Positions 1 through 6,521 of a stretch of 39,370 nucleotides of DNA are shown here, piece after piece. The notes beneath the pieces were generated by a model, which was given only the letters and a program-made list of their open reading frames with translations, was not told the DNA's origin and searched no databases. Source of the stretch: Streptomyces sp. NRRL F-5123. Lineage in GTDB: Bacteria; Actinomycetota; Actinomycetes; Streptomycetales; Streptomycetaceae. The position numbers were made by a program, and so were the translations under genes. The stretch is from contig NZ_JOHY01000060.1 of assembly GCF_000721495.1 (NCBI RefSeq), forward strand, positions 1 through 39,370, read 5' to 3'. The first letter of the stretch is position 1, and the number at the start of each line of letters is the position of its first letter.

Positions 1-243
1 CGACACCCGCCGCATCCCCGGCGCCTGCGACGGTGACGGCGACACCGGCGCCACGAACCGCTGCGCCACCAACCGGGAAACCGCAGCATTCCCCGCCGCA
101 CCCGCAAGGAGCTGGACGGTCTGGCGGCTCATCCCCGGCCCGGAGGGCACCGGCAGCGATGGCGCGGGCTCCTGGGGGGAGGGGGCCGGAGCGGGCGGGT
201 GTATCCGGACGTTGTCGGAGGCCCTCTCGGGGGTGCCCTTCAC
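1..243 (-). CDS. N-terminal fragment of an AGNAAV-motif (DUF4157/eCIS_core-like) protein, cut by window edge
   Basis: An open minus-strand frame starts at GTG 243 and runs off the left edge after 81 codons. A GGGAG box lies about seven bases upstream and an in-frame stop at 265-267 leaves this as the only start. Third positions are strongly G/C in this frame. The N-terminus is disordered and Pro/Ala/Ser-rich, then comes LLAGAAGNAAVSRLVAQR at about residues 46-63. The AGN(A/R)AV signature is typical of the N-terminal region of actinobacterial DUF4157 (eCIS_core) proteins and other eCIS- or toxin-associated proteins, where a HExxH metallopeptidase-like domain often follows. That domain would lie outside the window, so its presence is inference. 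It is the last gene seen on this strand after the HIT/GNAT pair, separated by a hairpin terminator. Function is not known. Confidence 0.6.
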   Translation of the reverse strand, partial: MKGTPERASDNVRIHPPAPAPSPQEPAPSLPVPSGPGMSRQTVQLLAGAAGNAAVSRLVAQRFVAPVSPSPSQAPGMRRVS

Positions 244-432
244 CGCACCACTCCCGTCGCGCGCTCACCCGGCGTGTGCTCCCCCCAGCGTCGGAGGAGG
301 CGGCCGCTCCGGGGAGGGGCACCCGGGCAGCGGACCGTACAGGAGGACGGGTGTCCGTTCGGGCAGGGCGAGAGGGCAACGGCGGCCGTGCCACAGCCGT
401 CGGGGAGGCCGCGCGGAGAAGTGCGGAGCCCG

Positions 433-456
433 CCTCCGCCGGTTCCCCGGCGGAGG
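433..456 (-). terminator. Hairpin terminator after the HIT gene
   Basis: Perfect 10-bp arms (CCTCCGCCGG / CCGGCGGAGG) with a four-base loop, nine bases past the HIT stop codon on the minus strand. There is no U-tract, as is common for Streptomyces terminators. It separates the HIT/GNAT operon from the AGNAAV gene. Confidence 0.6.
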
Positions 457-464
457 GCAGGAGG

Positions 465-953
465 TCAGCCCAGAACCCCGCGCGCGGCGATCGCGGCGCG
501 TAGACGTACGGCCATGGCGGTGGCCTCCCTGGGCGGCACGGCCAGCACGCCGTTCTCCGTCATCAGGGCGTGGAACTGCTGCTCACCGTACGGGGTGCCG
601 GGCGGCAACCCGGCGATGTGCCAGTGCAGATGGGCGTTGCCCTGCTGGCTGCCGAGGGAGTAGACGTACGTGCGCTCGGGCGCGCAGACGTCCTCGACGG
701 CGAGGGCGACCTCGCGTACGACGAGCATGAGCCGGGTGTATGCAGCAGCGTCCAACTCGCGGACGACGTGCTCGACATGGGCCTTCGGCGCGACAAGGAC
801 CTTGCCGGGGAGGGTCGGCCAGCGGTCGAGGAAGGCCACGTGGGCGTCGTCCTCGTAGACCGTCTCGTGGGCGTAGTCCGGGTGCCCGGCGACGAAGGCG
901 CAGACGAAGCAGGGGCCGCGCCGGGAGCGCTCGGTGTACGCGGCCAGGTCCAT
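465..953 (-). CDS. HIT-family (histidine triad) nucleotide-binding protein
   Basis: A 162-aa protein of usual size for a bacterial HIT hydrolase/transferase. The triad H-x-H-x-H is visible as HLHWH at residues 108-112, preceded by QGNAH, and forms the alpha-phosphate-binding active site in this family. A CxxC pair (residues 15-18) near the N-terminus resembles the zinc-binding pair of many HIT proteins. Members cleave or transfer nucleoside monophosphates from AMP-N or dinucleotide substrates; the actual substrate cannot be read from sequence. The ATG at 953 was chosen because similarity begins there; a GGAGG lies about 14 bases upstream, so an upstream TTG start at GGAGG itself is a lesser alternative. 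It follows the GNAT gene by 32 bases, so the two are likely co-transcribed. Confidence 0.9.
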   Translation of the reverse strand: MDLAAYTERSRRGPCFVCAFVAGHPDYAHETVYEDDAHVAFLDRWPTLPGKVLVAPKAHVEHVVRELDAAAYTRLMLVVREVALAVEDVCAPERTYVYSLGSQQGNAHLHWHIAGLPPGTPYGEQQFHALMTENGVLAVPPREATAMAVRLRAAIAARGVLG

Positions 954-985
954 GTCGCGACGTTCGGCCTCCAACGCAGGCTCCC

Positions 986-1543
<558 letters not shown>

Positions 1544-1599
1544 ATTCTGCGGTCGGGCCGCCGCCCCCGCAAAGCAATTCGGCCGGAGGGCGGAGGCGC

Positions 1600-1631
1600 G
1601 GGGCTGCGGGGCTGCGGGGCTGCGGGGCTGC
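1600..1631. repeat. Four perfect tandem copies of GGGGCTGC
   Basis: An 8-bp unit repeated four times exactly, in non-coding DNA upstream of the GNAT gene. Likely slippage-prone. Confidence 0.95.
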
Positions 1632-1865
1632 GGGGGCGCAGGGGTGCGTGGGTCCGTCGCGGCCGTGCGGGACCGGGAGGTGAGCCGCCGCTCCGGCCGT
1701 GCCCGGAAGCTCGCCAAAGCCCCGCCAAACCCGGGCGCCCCGTGGGGCGTTCGGCGGCGCGTGCGGGCACGCCGGGCGCACGGGTGGCTCCGATTCGGCC
1801 GCGCGGGCTGATCTCGCCACGAACGAGTGACGAACTGTCATCGACCAGTAAAATCCGGGACATAC

Positions 1866-1907
1866 GGCCGATACCTTTCGATGGTCATCGGCCCCCAAGC
1901 GGCCGAT
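1866..1907 (+). promoter_or_regulatory. Three GGCCGAT boxes in alternating orientation before the lectin gene
   Basis: GGCCGAT at 1866-1872, its reverse complement at 1887-1893, and GGCCGAT again at 1901-1907. The last two form a hairpin or operator with 7-bp arms and a 7-base gap, ending six bases before the perfect SD box AGGAGGT (1914-1920). It could be a protein-binding site or a 5' UTR stem that masks the ribosome-binding site. Function is inference. Confidence 0.45.
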
Positions 1908-1926
1908 AGGAACAGGAGGTTCACCC

Positions 1927-2370
1927 ATGCGTTTGGGTACTGTGCTGGGCACCATCGGAGCGGCCGGAGCCCTCACCCTCGCGATGTCCGTCCCGGCCAA
2001 CGCCGCCGTGTCGCGCTTCGTGAACGTGTCCACCGGCTTCTGCCTGGACAGCAACGCCAGCGGGAACGTCTACACGCTGGGCTGCAACGGCGGCAACTAC
2101 CAGAACTGGGACGTCCAGGACGTGGGCGGCGGCGCGGTGCAGCTCAAGAACGTCTCGACCGGCTTCTGTCTCGACAGCAACGCCAGCGGGAACGCCTACA
2201 CGCTGGGTTGCAACGGCGGCAACTACCAGCACTGGCTGAAGCAGGGCGTGGGCGGCGGCGCGGTGCAGTTCAAGAACGTCTCGACCGGCTTCTGCCTGGA
2301 CAGCAACGCCAGCGGGAACGTCTACACGCTGGGTTGCAACGGCGGCAACTACCAGCACTGGAAGTCCTGA
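1927..2370 (+). CDS. Secreted ricin-B-type beta-trefoil lectin of three near-identical repeats
   Basis: A 147-aa protein with a perfect SD box (AGGAGGT, six bases before ATG). Residues 1-27 form a Sec signal peptide ending in PANA-A. The mature part is three 42-residue repeats beginning at residues 31, 73 and 115, each holding NVSTGFCLDSN and ending in a Q-x-W motif (QNW, QHW, QHW), the signature of ricin-type carbohydrate-binding domains. Each repeat has two cysteines placed to form the usual intra-lobe disulfide. The fold needs exactly three lobes, so this is a minimal, free-standing lectin with no catalytic domain. The repeats are almost identical even in DNA, which is unusual because trefoil lobes normally diverge. 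The likely role is binding an extracellular glycan; the ligand is unknown. It is monocistronic with its own terminator. Confidence 0.92.
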   Translation: MRLGTVLGTIGAAGALTLAMSVPANAAVSRFVNVSTGFCLDSNASGNVYTLGCNGGNYQNWDVQDVGGGAVQLKNVSTGFCLDSNASGNAYTLGCNGGNYQHWLKQGVGGGAVQFKNVSTGFCLDSNASGNVYTLGCNGGNYQHWKS

Positions 2371-2389
2371 CGCCACTTGGTGATCTCCC

Positions 2390-2417
2390 GGCCCCCGCGC
2401 CCCGCGGGGGCCTTCTT
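2390..2417 (+). terminator. Strong hairpin terminator after the lectin gene
   Basis: GGCCCCCGCG (2390-2399), loop CCC, then CGCGGGGGCC (2403-2412), followed by TTCTT. Perfect 10-bp stem with a short T-rich tail, 20 bases after the stop codon. Confidence 0.85.
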
Positions 2418-2544
2418 GCCGCCCGGGGCTCTCCGCCGGACAATGCGTGGCATGACGACATGAAGAGCACCGTCCGGCCGCGCGTCCTGGCGCCGGAGAG
2501 AGCCTGGTTGGGCGGTCCCCGACGGCGGGCGGTGGCGCTGCGCG

Positions 2545-2838
2545 GTGTGCCTCGAACCCGTCCGCACCCACCGCTACCGCCTCCATCCGCCCGGCTCCCC
2601 GATGTTCGAACGCTGCGCCGGGCTGGCGTGGTGCTCGGGATGCCGGATCTATGAGGATGACGTGGTCCATGTCCCCTGCGGGGAGACGCTGCCGGACGCG
2701 CTCGCGCCGCTGCCTGCTGACGCCCGCGAGCGACTGCTCCGGAAGGAGACGGCGCTGGTCGACCACCTCGACCGGCTGGGGGCGGCTTCCCCCCGGCGGC
2801 GACGGAGTCAGGCGCTGACCGCGTCGCGGACCTGGTGA
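2545..2838 (+). CDS. Small zinc-ribbon hypothetical protein, apparently frameshifted near its 5' end
   Basis: The intact frame begins at GTG 2545 and encodes 97 aa with Cys at 2, 24, 30 and 33. The codon two before the GTG encodes another Cys (WRCAVC), so the GTG lies inside a CxxC...CxxC zinc ribbon and is unlikely to be the true start. There is no earlier in-frame start after the stop at 2461. Removing one C from the CCCC run at 2517-2520 joins an upstream frame starting at ATG 2460 and gives a continuous protein of about 125 aa with both CxxC pairs (C-A-V-C and C-S-G-C). The gene is therefore either a recent pseudogene or carries a single-base sequencing error. The charged helical C-terminus has no recognised function. 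Confidence 0.5.
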   Translation: MCLEPVRTHRYRLHPPGSPMFERCAGLAWCSGCRIYEDDVVHVPCGETLPDALAPLPADARERLLRKETALVDHLDRLGAASPRRRRSQALTASRTW

Positions 2839-2990
2839 GGAATTCCTTCGTGTGCGGGTGCGTGGGATGGGCCGGGTGGGCGGCGTAGACGGTGGCGGCG
2901 GGGGCGTCGACGAGGGGGACGAAGCGGACTCCGGCGTGGCCGTAGCCCTCCGCCGTGCCCGCGGTGGCCCGTTCTTCGCCGGTACGGGGA
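2808..2990 (-). pseudogene. Possible decayed C-terminus of a LysR-type regulator
   Basis: On the minus strand a frame with high third-position GC reads GYGHAGVRFVPLVDAPAATV and then HPHTKEF, which resembles the last strand and helix of LysR effector-binding domains. At about 2838-2846 the sense switches frame to HQVRDAVSA and a stop at 2808-2810. No N-terminal HTH or co-factor domain is present upstream, and the DUF664 gene starts at 3140. It reads as a 5'-truncated, frameshifted remnant. It overlaps the 3' end of the zinc-ribbon gene. The family assignment is tentative. Confidence 0.3.
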
Positions 2991-3139
2991 CCGTCCCGGC
3001 AGCCCGCGTCGCGACGGCGTACGTCCGCTCGGTCGAGGGAGCGCAGACAGGGCAGGTGTACCGGTTGCGGTAGGGCCCGGTCCGGCGGGGCGCCGCCGGC
3101 CGGCCGTTCTGTCAGCGCTGTTGGCTAGGGTCTGCGGCC
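2839..3139. other. Region without an intact gene between zinc-ribbon and DUF664 genes
   Basis: About 300 bases. It holds the possible LysR remnant on the minus strand and the start region of the DUF664 gene. A TAGGGT hexamer at 3125-3130, ten bases before ATG 3140, looks like a Streptomyces -10 box and would give a nearly leaderless transcript; no matching -35 box was found. Confidence 0.4.
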
Positions 3140-3691
3140 ATGACCGACATCGCAGCGGAAGCATGGCCGGAACCCCCGCTCGCCGGCGACGAGGCGGCGG
3201 CCGTCCTCGGCGCACTCGAACGCCAGCGGGCCACGCTGGCGTGGAAGTGCTCCGGCCTGGACGCCTCCGGCCTTCGCGCCACACTCGGCACGTCCGCCAT
3301 CACGCTGGGCGGCCTCCTCAAGCACCTGGCGCACGTGGAGGACAGCCACTTCGCACGGCTGTGGCTCGACACTCCCGTCGGCGCCCCCTGGGACACGGTC
3401 GACTGGGAGAGCACGCCCGACTGGGACTACCGCTCCGCCGCCGGGGACTCACCGGAGCGGCTGCTCGCCCTCTGGCAGGAGTCGGTCGCCCGCTCCCGTG
3501 CCGTCGTCGACGAGGCGCTCGGCAGGGGCGGGCTCGACCAGCTCGGTGCCTACACCACCCGTAGCGGCGAACGCCTCAACCTCCGCCGTATCCTCCTCGA
3601 CCTCGTCGAGGAGTACGCCCGCCACGCCGGCCACGCCGACCTCATCCGCGAATCCGTCGACGGACTCACGGGCGAGGACCCGCCGAGGTGA
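3140..3691 (+). CDS. DUF664/DinB-superfamily protein (mycothiol-dependent enzyme-like)
   Basis: A 183-aa four-helix-bundle protein typical of DUF664. Metal-ligand candidates are His 62/65 in KHLAHVEDSHF, and His 162/165 in EYARHAGHADLIRE, the standard end of the family. Actinobacterial DinB-like proteins include mycothiol-dependent maleylpyruvate isomerases and mycothiol S-transferases, so a thiol-transfer or detoxification role is plausible but the substrate is unknown. ATG 3140 lacks a strong SD box and sits just after a -10-like hexamer, so translation may be leaderless or nearly so. It is a single gene, not in an obvious operon. Confidence 0.85.
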   Translation: MTDIAAEAWPEPPLAGDEAAAVLGALERQRATLAWKCSGLDASGLRATLGTSAITLGGLLKHLAHVEDSHFARLWLDTPVGAPWDTVDWESTPDWDYRSAAGDSPERLLALWQESVARSRAVVDEALGRGGLDQLGAYTTRSGERLNLRRILLDLVEEYARHAGHADLIRESVDGLTGEDPPR

Positions 3692-4227
3692 CCCGCGCTC
3701 ACCCGTGACGCCGCGGGCCCTTCAGCCGGGCGCGCGTGCGGAGGCAGACCGTCGCGGTCCCCGCGGGGCGTTTCCGTGACTGCTCCTCCGGTCGCCGGCC
3801 CGTCACGCAGACCTTCCGGGCGACCACTCCCCGCTGTACGTCGCACCGGCCGACCCGCGGGGTTCTCCGCCCCTGACCACCGCCCTGACCTGCTGCGATG
3901 ACGGGGTCAACGGCCGTCGTGCCGCATGTCCGGAAAATCCGGCAGGCAGGGGGGTGTCTTTTCCGCAAATCGTCGTATTGTGGTGATCGACAACAAATAG
4001 GCCGCAGGCCGGCGCGGAGTGGTCCCGCACCGGTCCGGAAGTCCGGAGTAGTCCCGGAGGCCCGAAAACCGCGGCCCGTGCCGTACCCCCGCCCGCCGTC
4101 ACGTCCACGCGCATGCGTGCCCGTCCCGTGCGCGGCGCCGCGGTCCGGCTCCGACGCGAGGCGCGTCATCCCCGGTCCCACCGGCCGTACGGCAGGCGGG
4201 CCTCCTCCCGACGCCCAGGTAATCGAC
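3692..4227. other. Long intergenic region before the RsbW-like ATPase gene
   Basis: About 536 bases with no convincing gene on either strand. After the DUF664 stop there are GC-rich short inverted repeats (around 3745-3775) that could act as a terminator. A conspicuous AT-rich island at about 3955-4000 is the likeliest promoter area for the ATPase gene, but no clear consensus could be assigned; a transcript from there would have a leader of more than 200 bases. Open frames through this stretch lack Streptomyces codon bias. Confidence 0.5.
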
Positions 4228-4758
4228 ATGCGCATGCCCAGCCCCGATTCAGCTCTCCCGGTCTTCCACCCGCCGCGTCAGCCGCAGTGGGCCGATCGGG
4301 ACCGGCCGCGCACCCCGTGGTTCGCGGGCCCGCAGGACAGCGGGCCGCACCGCGTCGCCGGGTGCCTGCCGCTGCCGCACCGCCCCGAGGCCGGACGGCA
4401 GGCGCGGCGCAGCGCGGAGGGCCTGCTGGAGCGCTGGCAGGTGCCCGCCGAGACCGCGGACGACGTGGTGCTGGTCGTTTCCGAGCTGGTCACCAACGCC
4501 CTGAACCACGCGCTGCCCGCCGTATGCCTGCACCTGTCCCGACTGCCGTGCGGCATCCTGCGCGTCGAGGTCGCAGACGGCGGCCCCTGCGGGGTGCCAC
4601 TGGAGCGCGACCCGGGTGCGGGCGGGCGCGGCCTCGCCCTCGTCGAGGCGCTGGCGCAGTCGCACGGCCGGCTCCTCGGCCCGTCCGGCACCCTCGCCTG
4701 GGCCGAGTTCGCCGGCCCCGCCGCCCCACCCCTGCCGGGCCCCCGCCGGCAGGGTTGA
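4228..4758 (+). CDS. RsbW-like anti-sigma-type ATP-binding protein (HATPase_c_2)
   Basis: A 176-aa protein with a GHKL ATPase fold. The N-box is SELVTNALNHA (about 85-95), the G1 box VADGGP with Asp 117 (115-120), and the G2 region GGRGLALVEALA (132-143). No histidine-kinase dimerisation domain is present. Streptomyces encode dozens of such stand-alone ATPases; known members act as serine kinases of anti-sigma antagonists or as anti-sigma factors. The partner is not encoded next door, so the target is unknown. ATG 4228 was chosen because upstream sequence in the frame lacks coding bias; an AGG nine bases upstream is a weak SD. The N-terminal 40 residues are Pro/Arg-rich and probably disordered. 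Confidence 0.85.
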   Translation: MRMPSPDSALPVFHPPRQPQWADRDRPRTPWFAGPQDSGPHRVAGCLPLPHRPEAGRQARRSAEGLLERWQVPAETADDVVLVVSELVTNALNHALPAVCLHLSRLPCGILRVEVADGGPCGVPLERDPGAGGRGLALVEALAQSHGRLLGPSGTLAWAEFAGPAAPPLPGPRRQG

Positions 4759-5033
4759 CCGCCCGCCCCCCGCCCGGACCGCAGCCGTACGGTGCCGGGC
4801 CGCCCGCCCCGCGCGAGCCCGCACCCCTCCCGCGCGCCGCGCCCCGGGCGCGCAAGCCCGCAGCGTGACGGTACGGTGCCGCGCCCCCGCGCGAGCCGCG
4901 CCACGCCCCCGGCCCCTTCCGGCCCGCGCGCCGCGCCCCCGCGCGAGCCGCGCCACGCCCCCCGCGCTCCCGGCCCGCGCGCCGCTCGCGCCGTACGCTG
5001 GGCCTTACCGGCCGGAGCGTCGAGGAGGCCGCC
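4759..5033. other. Repeat-rich intergenic region between ATPase and ROK genes
   Basis: 275 bases of extreme GC content with imperfect direct repeats, including two near-identical 33-bp copies at 4878-4910 and 4930-4962. No supported gene. The ROK SD box GAGGAGG lies just before 5034. Confidence 0.6.
4878..4962. repeat. Two 33-bp direct repeats with a 52-bp period
   Basis: Copies at 4878-4910 and 4930-4962 share the core CGCGCGAGCCGCGCCACG. The spacer segments are also related (CGGCCCGCGCGCCGC follows both). A more diverged relative precedes at about 4797-4830. Confidence 0.85.
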
Positions 5034-6257
5034 ATGTCCGCAGGGCAGAACCCGGAGGCGGGGCAGGGGGCGCCGCAGACGGAGGTGCGGCAGCACAACC
5101 TCGGGCAGATGCTGCGCCACGTCCACCTGTCGAAGGGTGTGTCGCGATCCGAGCTGACCCGGGTCACCGGCGTCAACCGCAGCACCACCGGCACGCTCGT
5201 CGCCGCCCTCACCGAGGCCGGACTGGTGCGCGAGGAGACCCCGCGCACCCACCCCTCCGCGGGCCGCCCCTCGCCGCTCGTGCTGCCCGTGCCCGAGCGC
5301 GCCCAGGCCATCGCGCTGGAGGTCGGCGTGGAGCGCATCCGGGTCGAGCGGGTGGGCCTGGGCGGCAAGGTGCTGGAGCGGCGCACGCTGATGCCCGAGG
5401 CCGCCGAGCCGGTCACCTTCGACCGCACGGTCGCCCGGCTCACCGGCCTCGTCGAGTCGATGGGCACCCCCGCGTCCGCGGGCGGCACCGTCACCGGCAT
5501 CGGCATCGCCGTGCCCGGCCTGGTGCGCCGCGCGGACGGGCTGGTGCGCTTCGCGCCGAACCTCGCCTGGACCGACGAGCCGCTCGCCGCGGTGCTCACC
5601 GAGCGGCTCGCACCGCCGTGGGACCGGCTGCCGGTCGCGGTCGGCAACGACGCCGACCTCGGCGCGCTCGGCGAGCACGCCCGCGGCGCGGCCCGCGGCT
5701 ACCACGACTTCGTCTACCTCTCGGCGAACGTCGGCGTCGGCGGCGGCCTGTTCTGCGGCGGGCAGCCCGTGCCCGGGCAGGGCGGCTACGCCGGGGAGAT
5801 CGGTCACATGATCGTCAACCCGGACGGCAACCGCTGCCGGTGCGGCGCGCGCGGCTGCTGGGAGACCGAGATCGGCACCGACGTCATCATCGCCGCCGCC
5901 GGGCTGCCCGTGCCGCCCGACCACTCGCTGACCGGCGTCGTCGAGGCCGCGAAGGCCGGCGACGAGCCCGCGGCCCGCGCCCTGGACGAGGCGGCCCGCT
6001 GGCTCGCGATCGGGCTCGGCAACCTCGCGGTCGTGCTCAGCCCGCAGCTGGTCATCTTCGGCGGCGGGCTGCAGGACATCCACGAGGCCACCGCCGAGCG
6101 CATCGCGCACTACGGCGCCACCACCGGACTCGCCCACGCCCGGGCCCCCTACGCGCTGCGCCGCTCCGCGCTGGGCTACCGCGCCCCGCTCGTCGGCGCC
6201 GCCGAACTCGCCTTCGCTCCGCTGCTCGACGACCCGCTGGGCCGCCCGGCCCCTTGA
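5034..6257 (+). CDS. ROK-family transcriptional regulator
   Basis: A 407-aa protein of the length expected for a ROK repressor (NagC/Mlc/XylR type). Residues about 16-75 form a winged helix-turn-helix (SRSELTRVTGVNRSTTGTLV, then the wing), followed by an actin-like ROK domain. The ROK zinc signature is complete: EIGH at 255-258 and CxCGxxGCxE with Cys 268, 270 and 275. Asp 206 in VGNDAD matches the catalytic base of ROK kinases, but the phosphate-1 motif is LEVGVERIRV rather than DxGGT, so a sugar-binding repressor is more likely than a kinase. ATG 5034 has a good GAGGAGG box. No sugar transporter or catabolic gene is adjacent, so its regulon is unknown. Confidence 0.93.
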   Translation: MSAGQNPEAGQGAPQTEVRQHNLGQMLRHVHLSKGVSRSELTRVTGVNRSTTGTLVAALTEAGLVREETPRTHPSAGRPSPLVLPVPERAQAIALEVGVERIRVERVGLGGKVLERRTLMPEAAEPVTFDRTVARLTGLVESMGTPASAGGTVTGIGIAVPGLVRRADGLVRFAPNLAWTDEPLAAVLTERLAPPWDRLPVAVGNDADLGALGEHARGAARGYHDFVYLSANVGVGGGLFCGGQPVPGQGGYAGEIGHMIVNPDGNRCRCGARGCWETEIGTDVIIAAAGLPVPPDHSLTGVVEAAKAGDEPAARALDEAARWLAIGLGNLAVVLSPQLVIFGGGLQDIHEATAERIAHYGATTGLAHARAPYALRRSALGYRAPLVGAAELAFAPLLDDPLGRPAP

Positions 6258-6271
6258 CGTCCCCGACACAT

Positions 6272-6286
6272 CTGACGTGCCGTCAG
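6272..6286. promoter_or_regulatory. Short perfect palindrome after the ROK gene
   Basis: CTGACG-TGC-CGTCAG, a 6-bp hairpin starting 15 bases after the ROK stop. No T-run follows. It may be a weak terminator or a protein-binding site. Confidence 0.4.
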
Positions 6287-6458
6287 GCCCACGCCGCCGC
6301 CGTGCTCCGCAGGTGAACGGCCGTATCCACACCGGATCTCGACCGGATCTCTGCACCAACCGACCGTGTGTCACCGTCCGTTGTCCGTCCGCTGTGTCCG
6401 TACACGCTGTCAGACTTTCGGAAGTGCGCGAATCTGGAAGGAATTTTGCCGCCAAACC

Positions 6459-6486
6459 TTGTGGCGCGATCTCGCCACGGCATAAT
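6459..6486 (+). promoter_or_regulatory. Predicted conservon promoter overlapped by an 18-bp palindrome
   Basis: A -35-like TTGTGG (6459-6464), a 16-base spacer and a -10-like CATAAT (6481-6486), about 35 bases before the cvnA GTG. The palindrome GTGGCG-CGATCT-CGCCAC (6461-6478; arms of six, with one mismatched pair in the centre) covers the -35 and spacer, the position expected for a repressor operator. Confidence 0.55.
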
Positions 6487-6521
6487 CACGCTCCAAGACT
6501 GTTGCGGGGTGGGATCGCGTC

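Larger units (their letters stand above)
1544..1926. other. Divergent intergenic region between the GNAT and ricin-lectin genes
   Basis: 383 bases without a supported gene. It holds an 8-bp tandem repeat (1600-1631), a comparatively AT-rich patch around 1835-1865 where the lectin promoter probably lies (no convincing -35/-10 pair could be fixed), and an inverted-repeat cluster at 1866-1907 just before the lectin ribosome-binding site. Open frames here show no codon bias of real genes. Confidence 0.6.

Noticed and set aside
2..330. Plus-strand open frame at the left edge with high third-position GC
   Set aside because: The minus-strand frame sharing the same wobble positions gives a recognisable AGNAAV motif, a start and an SD box; the plus frame has no family features.
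1600..1631. Tandem repeat as a CRISPR-like array
   Set aside because: Units are 8 bp, contiguous, without spacers; simple slippage repeat.
5034..6257. ROK protein as a glucokinase
   Set aside because: It has an N-terminal winged helix and lacks the DxGGT phosphate motif, so a repressor is the better call.
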